Positions 7,183 through 9,582 of a stretch of DNA of 9,582 nucleotides are shown here, one piece after another; within the stretch, counting starts at the first letter, position 1; the number at the start of each line of letters is the position of its first letter. The stretch is taken from NCBI GenBank assembly GCA_946479895.1, contig CAMLHT010000137.1, forward strand, positions 1 through 9,582. Direction: 5' to 3'. Source of the stretch: an uncultured Gemmatimonadota bacterium. GTDB lineage: Bacteria > Gemmatimonadota > Gemmatimonadetes > Gemmatimonadales > Gemmatimonadaceae. A program made the translations under genes and the position numbers. Under the pieces are notes generated by a model. The model was not told the origin of the DNA, made no database searches, and saw only the letters and a program-made list of their open reading frames with translations.

Positions 7183-7226
7183 GTTTACGCTGAGTTTACG
7201 GCGGGGTTACTACAGATGATTAGGGT
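7183..7226 (+). promoter_or_regulatory. Candidate SARP-type operator/promoter: three heptamers at 11-bp period
   Basis: GTTTACG at 7183-7189, GTTTACG at 7194-7200 and GGTTACT at 7205-7211 share TTAC in exact 11-bp register (7185, 7196, 7207), separated by 4-bp spacers. A possible -10 box, TAGGGT (7221-7226) or the overlapping TTAGGG (7220-7225), begins 8-9 bp after the last heptamer. A normal -35 is lacking. SARP activators are known to bind 7-bp direct repeats at 11-bp spacing ending about 8 bp before the -10. The site lies between the BTAD regulator and the lipoprotein gene and points toward the latter, giving a leader of about 24 nt. The repeats are seen directly; their use by this regulator is inferred. 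Confidence 0.55.
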
Positions 7227-7256
7227 CGCGGCTTTCCCACCGAGGATCCTGCCGCC

Positions 7257-8201
7257 ATGACTCCCGCGCCGACCCTGACTCGCTTCGCCCTGACCTTCGC
7301 AATCGCCGCCGTCGTCGCCTGTGGCGGCGAGAAAGGCATCACCGACCCTCCGGGTGGCGGCATCGATACCGCGGCCGTGAATGCCGCGGCGCGGATCGCG
7401 TCGACCAACCTGCTGCTCGGCCAGATCGAGGACGCCGTCAATGCGCTCAATCAGTCGCTGGTCGCCGGAGGCGCCCCGAGCGCGTCACCCGAGCTCGCGG
7501 GAAGTCCGGCGATGGGAGCGACCCGATCGCTCGGTGCGAGCCTGGGCACGGCCCCGCCGCCCGACGCGGCAAAGTGCACCTTCGACGACGTCAACGTGAG
7601 GCATGTCTGTCCCGCCTTCACCCAGGCCAACGGCATCGTGATCAAGAGCTGGTTCCAGTTCCTCGACGCGGCCAACAAGCCGCAGAAGGATCCTGACACG
7701 GCGACGACCGTCGCCATCCGGCGCTTCGTCTCGAAGACCGGGTTCATGACGACGCAGTTCACGCCGCAGGGCGGCCCCACGGTTCCCGCCGTCGACACCA
7801 TGAACAACTCCGACACGCTGACCCTCACCGGTCTGAAGGGCCCGCCGGAAGGGCGTAAGCTCAACGGCAAGGGCACCATGTCGGTGGTGATCGTGCCGCA
7901 GGGCCAGCCCGTCGGTCACATGTCGGCGACGACAACCACTGAGAACTTCGCGTTCATCCCGCCGCCGCCCCCGCCGGCCACGCCCACGGTCCGTTATCCG
8001 ATCTCCGGCAAGGTCACGGCGGTCGTGACGAGCTATCGGGAGGACAAGCCGACCCAGGGATCCACCACCACCCAGGTGACGACCTACGACGGATCGAAGA
8101 TCGCGAAGCTGGTGATCACGGCCGCCACCGGGCAGCTCCTGCGCACGTGCACATGGGACATGACTCTCCAGAACGTGCTGCCCACCTGCACCGTCCCGTG
8201 A
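7257..8201 (+). CDS. Putative lipoprotein of unknown function
   Basis: A 314-aa exported lipoprotein. The signal peptide runs MTPAPTLTRF followed by a hydrophobic stretch, ending in a lipobox VVAC with the lipidated Cys at 22 and Gly-Gly after it. The start is ATG at 7257, with GAGGA at 7242-7246 as ribosome binding site. The mature protein starts with a flexible Gly/Pro stretch and a helical Ala/Asn-rich region (about 38-70). It then has two mainly beta segments (about 105-230 and 245-314) joined by a proline linker FIPPPPPPATP (233-243). Two Cys pairs, C107/C118 and C298/C311, could form disulfides; the last frames the C-terminal CTWDMTLQNVLPTC. I recognise no named family. It is divergent from the BTAD regulator, preceded by the 11-bp-period repeats, and so is the most likely target of that regulator. 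It converges with the 135-aa gene 15 bp away. Confidence 0.88.
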   Translation: MTPAPTLTRFALTFAIAAVVACGGEKGITDPPGGGIDTAAVNAAARIASTNLLLGQIEDAVNALNQSLVAGGAPSASPELAGSPAMGATRSLGASLGTAPPPDAAKCTFDDVNVRHVCPAFTQANGIVIKSWFQFLDAANKPQKDPDTATTVAIRRFVSKTGFMTTQFTPQGGPTVPAVDTMNNSDTLTLTGLKGPPEGRKLNGKGTMSVVIVPQGQPVGHMSATTTTENFAFIPPPPPPATPTVRYPISGKVTAVVTSYREDKPTQGSTTTQVTTYDGSKIAKLVITAATGQLLRTCTWDMTLQNVLPTCTVP

Positions 8202-8214
8202 GACGGCGCAGGTG
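8183..8214. terminator. Hairpin spanning the lipoprotein stop codon, between convergent genes
   Basis: CACCTGC (8183-8189) pairs with GCAGGTG (8208-8214), and CCGTC (8191-8195) pairs with GACGG (8202-8206). One A/C mismatch separates the two stems, and the loop is six bases that include the TGA stop (8199-8201). The 12-bp GC-rich stem sits where two convergent genes end 15 bp apart and can form in both transcripts. No T tract follows on either side, so it may act as a U-less terminator, a pause site or a 3'-end stabiliser rather than a textbook intrinsic terminator. Confidence 0.45.
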
Positions 8215-8216
8215 CG

Positions 8217-8624
8217 TCAGTTCGGCTTGATCCGCTTCGCGGAGAAGGTCCCCTGCGCCATGCCCGAGAAGTCGATGTCGCCGCGCATCGTGTCCGCATC
8301 CTCGAGCTTTCCCGAGAAGGCCATGACGAAGTTCTGGCCGCCCGATTCGGCCGCGAAGGAGAAGGTCACGACTCTCGCCTTCACCACGCCGACGAAGTCC
8401 TTCGTCCCGAGGGCACTGGAGATGTACTGGCCGCTGACGGAGTCACCCTTCTGGACGAAGGTGACCGTCGGCGTGCCGGGGAACGGCGTCTCGATGTTGA
8501 ACTGCCACTTGCCCGTGACGTCGATCTTCGCGGTGTCGGGCTTTGCCGGAGTAGCCTGGGAGCGAGCGACGGAGGGAGCGGCGGCGACGAGGGCCGCCGC
8601 AAGGAGGAAGCGTAGTGCGCGCAT
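8217..8624 (-). CDS. Small secreted beta-rich protein of unknown function
   Basis: A 135-aa exported protein. MRALRFLLAAALVAAAPSVARSQA is a clear Sec signal peptide, with cleavage likely after SQA (residue 24). The mature part (about 110 aa) is short beta strands: TGKWQFNIETPFPGTPTVTFVQKGDSVSGQY, then GVVKARVVTFSFA, FVMAFSGKLEDADTMRGDIDF and GTFSAKRI. This GxW...PTVTFxQxGDxVxGxY pattern recalls small lipocalin-like or anti-parallel barrel domains common in Gemmatimonadota and Acidobacteriota, but I cannot name the family. The start ATG at 8624-8622 is chosen because the signal peptide begins there; an in-frame upstream extension to 8666 would bury it. The Shine-Dalgarno is weak (AGG about 11 nt upstream). 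It probably acts in the periplasm or outside the cell. A candidate promoter and palindrome lie just upstream, suggesting its own control although the 186-aa gene lies 60 bp upstream on the same strand. Confidence 0.85.
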   Translation of the reverse strand: MRALRFLLAAALVAAAPSVARSQATPAKPDTAKIDVTGKWQFNIETPFPGTPTVTFVQKGDSVSGQYISSALGTKDFVGVVKARVVTFSFAAESGGQNFVMAFSGKLEDADTMRGDIDFSGMAQGTFSAKRIKPN

Positions 8625-8646
8625 GATGTGAGCCTGGGTGTGGATC

Positions 8647-8670
8647 GGCAGGACCTGCCCTTCCATGATA
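8647..8670 (-). promoter_or_regulatory. Candidate -10 box with a 13-bp palindrome at the expected start of transcription
   Basis: On the minus strand, 8670-8665 reads TATCAT, five of six matches to the -10 consensus. Transcription would start near 8658, about 34 nt before the ATG at 8624. A perfect palindrome, GGCAGG-A-CCTGCC (8647-8659), covers this predicted start. A one-base centre cannot form an RNA hairpin, so a dimeric DNA-binding repressor is the simplest reading. No good -35 element is seen (GCGCGC at a 17-bp spacer). Confidence 0.35.
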
Positions 8671-8684
8671 CATCCGGAATCGCG

Positions 8685-9245
8685 TCAGCGCGCGAACCGG
8701 GCGTTGTTCCACCAGACGGCGCGCGCCGCCGCGCCCTGGGCCTTGAAGTGGAACGGCAGGCTGAGGAGGTTGATCCCGCCCCCCAGGAGCACGAGGCTGA
8801 TCACGGCCGTCTCGTTCGGCGTGTCGTCGCAGAAGGTGTACGGCGGACAGTCGGTGGCGCGGCGCGTGTCGGCCAGCATGAAGCCCGTGATCATCAGGGC
8901 CGAACCCACGAACGTCAGCGCATTGCCCTGGCGCGTACGGCGCTCGTACACCCGCGCGTACGCCTTCGCCGAATCACCGGCCACCAGCTGCTCGAGGCGG
9001 ATGGGACGGAAGAACCCGGGGCGCCCCACCGTCACAGCATCGACGCCCCGCCGTACCACGTTGCGCTCCAGCATGAGCGCGCACCGGGCGTACGAGCCCG
9101 CCGGGTTCGCCGTGTCGGCGCAGACCTGCCCGTCCGTGCCGGCGGCCGCCATGGACGCCTGCCCGCCCGCCGGCGCAATGGCCAGGCACGCGGCCAGGCC
9201 GGCGCCAAGGAGTGTCCTAATGAGGATTGTTGTATTGCTGTCCAT
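8685..9245 (-). CDS. Uncharacterised envelope protein with two C-terminal membrane helices
   Basis: A 186-aa protein I do not recognise. The N-terminus (MDSNTTILIRTLLGAGLAACLAIAPAGGQA, described here in parts) is a hydrophobic export signal. It contains LAAC (17-20), a possible lipobox, and also a plausible signal-peptidase-I site after GGQA (residue 30), so lipidation is undecided. A polar region follows, with C42 and C55, then an Arg-rich stretch (YERRTRQGN, 100-108). Two membrane-like segments come next, about 109-125 and 147-166. Between them is a loop with C133 and C139 (CPPYTFC) that could form a disulfide. The C-terminus is ARAVWWNNARFAR. ATG at 9245-9243 is preferred over GTG at 9275 because GGAG stands 7 nt before it. 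It ends 60 bp before the small secreted protein gene on the same strand and is divergent from the barrel gene at 9384. Confidence 0.82.
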   Translation of the reverse strand: MDSNTTILIRTLLGAGLAACLAIAPAGGQASMAAAGTDGQVCADTANPAGSYARCALMLERNVVRRGVDAVTVGRPGFFRPIRLEQLVAGDSAKAYARVYERRTRQGNALTFVGSALMITGFMLADTRRATDCPPYTFCDDTPNETAVISLVLLGGGINLLSLPFHFKAQGAAARAVWWNNARFAR

Positions 9246-9296
9246 GCATTCGCTCCGGATTGTGGCCTGCGTCACGTATCGTTGGCGACTGGATCA

Positions 9297-9324
9297 TTGC
9301 GCGCCGGGGCCTGCTCCCTTTAAT
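9297..9324 (+). promoter_or_regulatory. Candidate promoter of the barrel-protein gene
   Basis: In the 138-bp divergent gap, TTGCGC (9297-9302) and TTTAAT (9319-9324) are 16 bp apart and could act as -35 and -10. TAATCT (9321-9326) is an alternative -10 with an 18-bp spacer. The leader would be about 50 nt. The -35 matches only its first three bases, so this is tentative. Confidence 0.3.
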
Positions 9325-9383
9325 CTGGCGTTGCGCGGCGACCGTCACTTCCCGCCTGCCGCGTAACCCTCTTGAAAAGGACC

Positions 9384-9582
9384 ATGAAGAAGATCACAAC
9401 GAGCAGCCTCGTTGGCCTTGCCGCGCTCATCGTCGCGGCGTCGAACCTTTCCGCGCAGATGTGCAACGGCACCGCGCCGTTCTCCGTCGGCAAGATGCGC
9501 GCGGGCGTCGGCATGAGCGTCCCGACGAACGCCACGTCCATCGACGGCGAGTTTGCCTACGGCGCCGCGAGCGGCCTGTATG
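9384..9582 (+). CDS. Probable outer-membrane beta-barrel protein, N-terminal part (cut by window end)
   Basis: Only the first 66 codons are present; the gene continues past the window. The start is ATG at 9384, with AAAAGG (9375-9380) as ribosome binding site and KK directly after Met. A Sec signal peptide covers residues 1-25 (hydrophobic LVGLAALIVAA, cleavage likely after LSAQ). The mature start has one Cys (C27) and then FSVGKMRAGVGMSV and GEFAYGAASGLY. These alternating small and aromatic residues look like the first two strands of a barrel, as in small OmpA/OprF-type or 'outer membrane beta-barrel' proteins often annotated in Gemmatimonadota. The assignment rests on this short piece alone. 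It is divergent from the 186-aa envelope gene, and the gap holds a candidate promoter. Confidence 0.75.
   Translation, partial: MKKITTSSLVGLAALIVAASNLSAQMCNGTAPFSVGKMRAGVGMSVPTNATSIDGEFAYGAASGLY

Noticed and set aside
9320..9541. 73-codon minus-strand frame overlapping the barrel gene start
   Set aside because: It is antisense to a gene with signal peptide and ribosome binding site, and has no features of its own.

Overview
The window is high-GC chromosomal DNA from a Gram-negative bacterium with an outer membrane. Evidence for that is a DUF5916-type outer-membrane protein, a lipoprotein and the start of a probable outer-membrane barrel protein. Gemmatimonadota is my best guess, with Acidobacteriota as the alternative. 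This rests on the combination of a DUF5916 protein, a DinB-fold enzyme and a transmembrane BTAD (SARP-like) regulator with TolB-like and TPR parts. It comes from family knowledge; no marker gene is present.

Layout. 95-3026 (minus): a DinB-fold protein followed by a 777-aa DUF5916/CBM9-like outer-membrane protein, 52 bp apart. 3154-3708 (plus): a four-helix membrane protein of unknown function, divergent from DinB. 3724-7136 (minus): a 969-aa membrane-spanning BTAD regulator whose stop overlaps (ATGA) the start of a 168-aa conserved protein of unknown function. 7257-8201 (plus): a 314-aa lipoprotein, divergent from the regulator. 8217-9245 (minus): a small secreted protein and a two-helix envelope protein. 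9384 to the end (plus): the N-terminus of a probable outer-membrane barrel protein, cut by the window edge.

The most interesting part is the regulator locus. The 120-bp gap between regulator and lipoprotein holds three heptamers (GTTTACG, GTTTACG, GGTTACT) at an exact 11-bp period, followed after 8-9 bp by a possible -10 box. This is the geometry bound by SARP activators. I infer that the regulator controls the lipoprotein gene, and perhaps itself, and that the co-translated 168-aa protein belongs to the same circuit.

Other structures worth noting are a perfect 10-bp inverted repeat enclosing the GTG start of the DUF5916 gene, a hairpin across the stop codon of the lipoprotein gene, and a 13-bp palindrome just downstream of a candidate -10 box. 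I see no tRNA, rRNA, CRISPR array, insertion sequence or recognisable defence, phage or conjugation gene. Coding density is high, no non-coding stretch exceeds 300 bp, and the region otherwise looks like ordinary core or lineage-specific chromosome.
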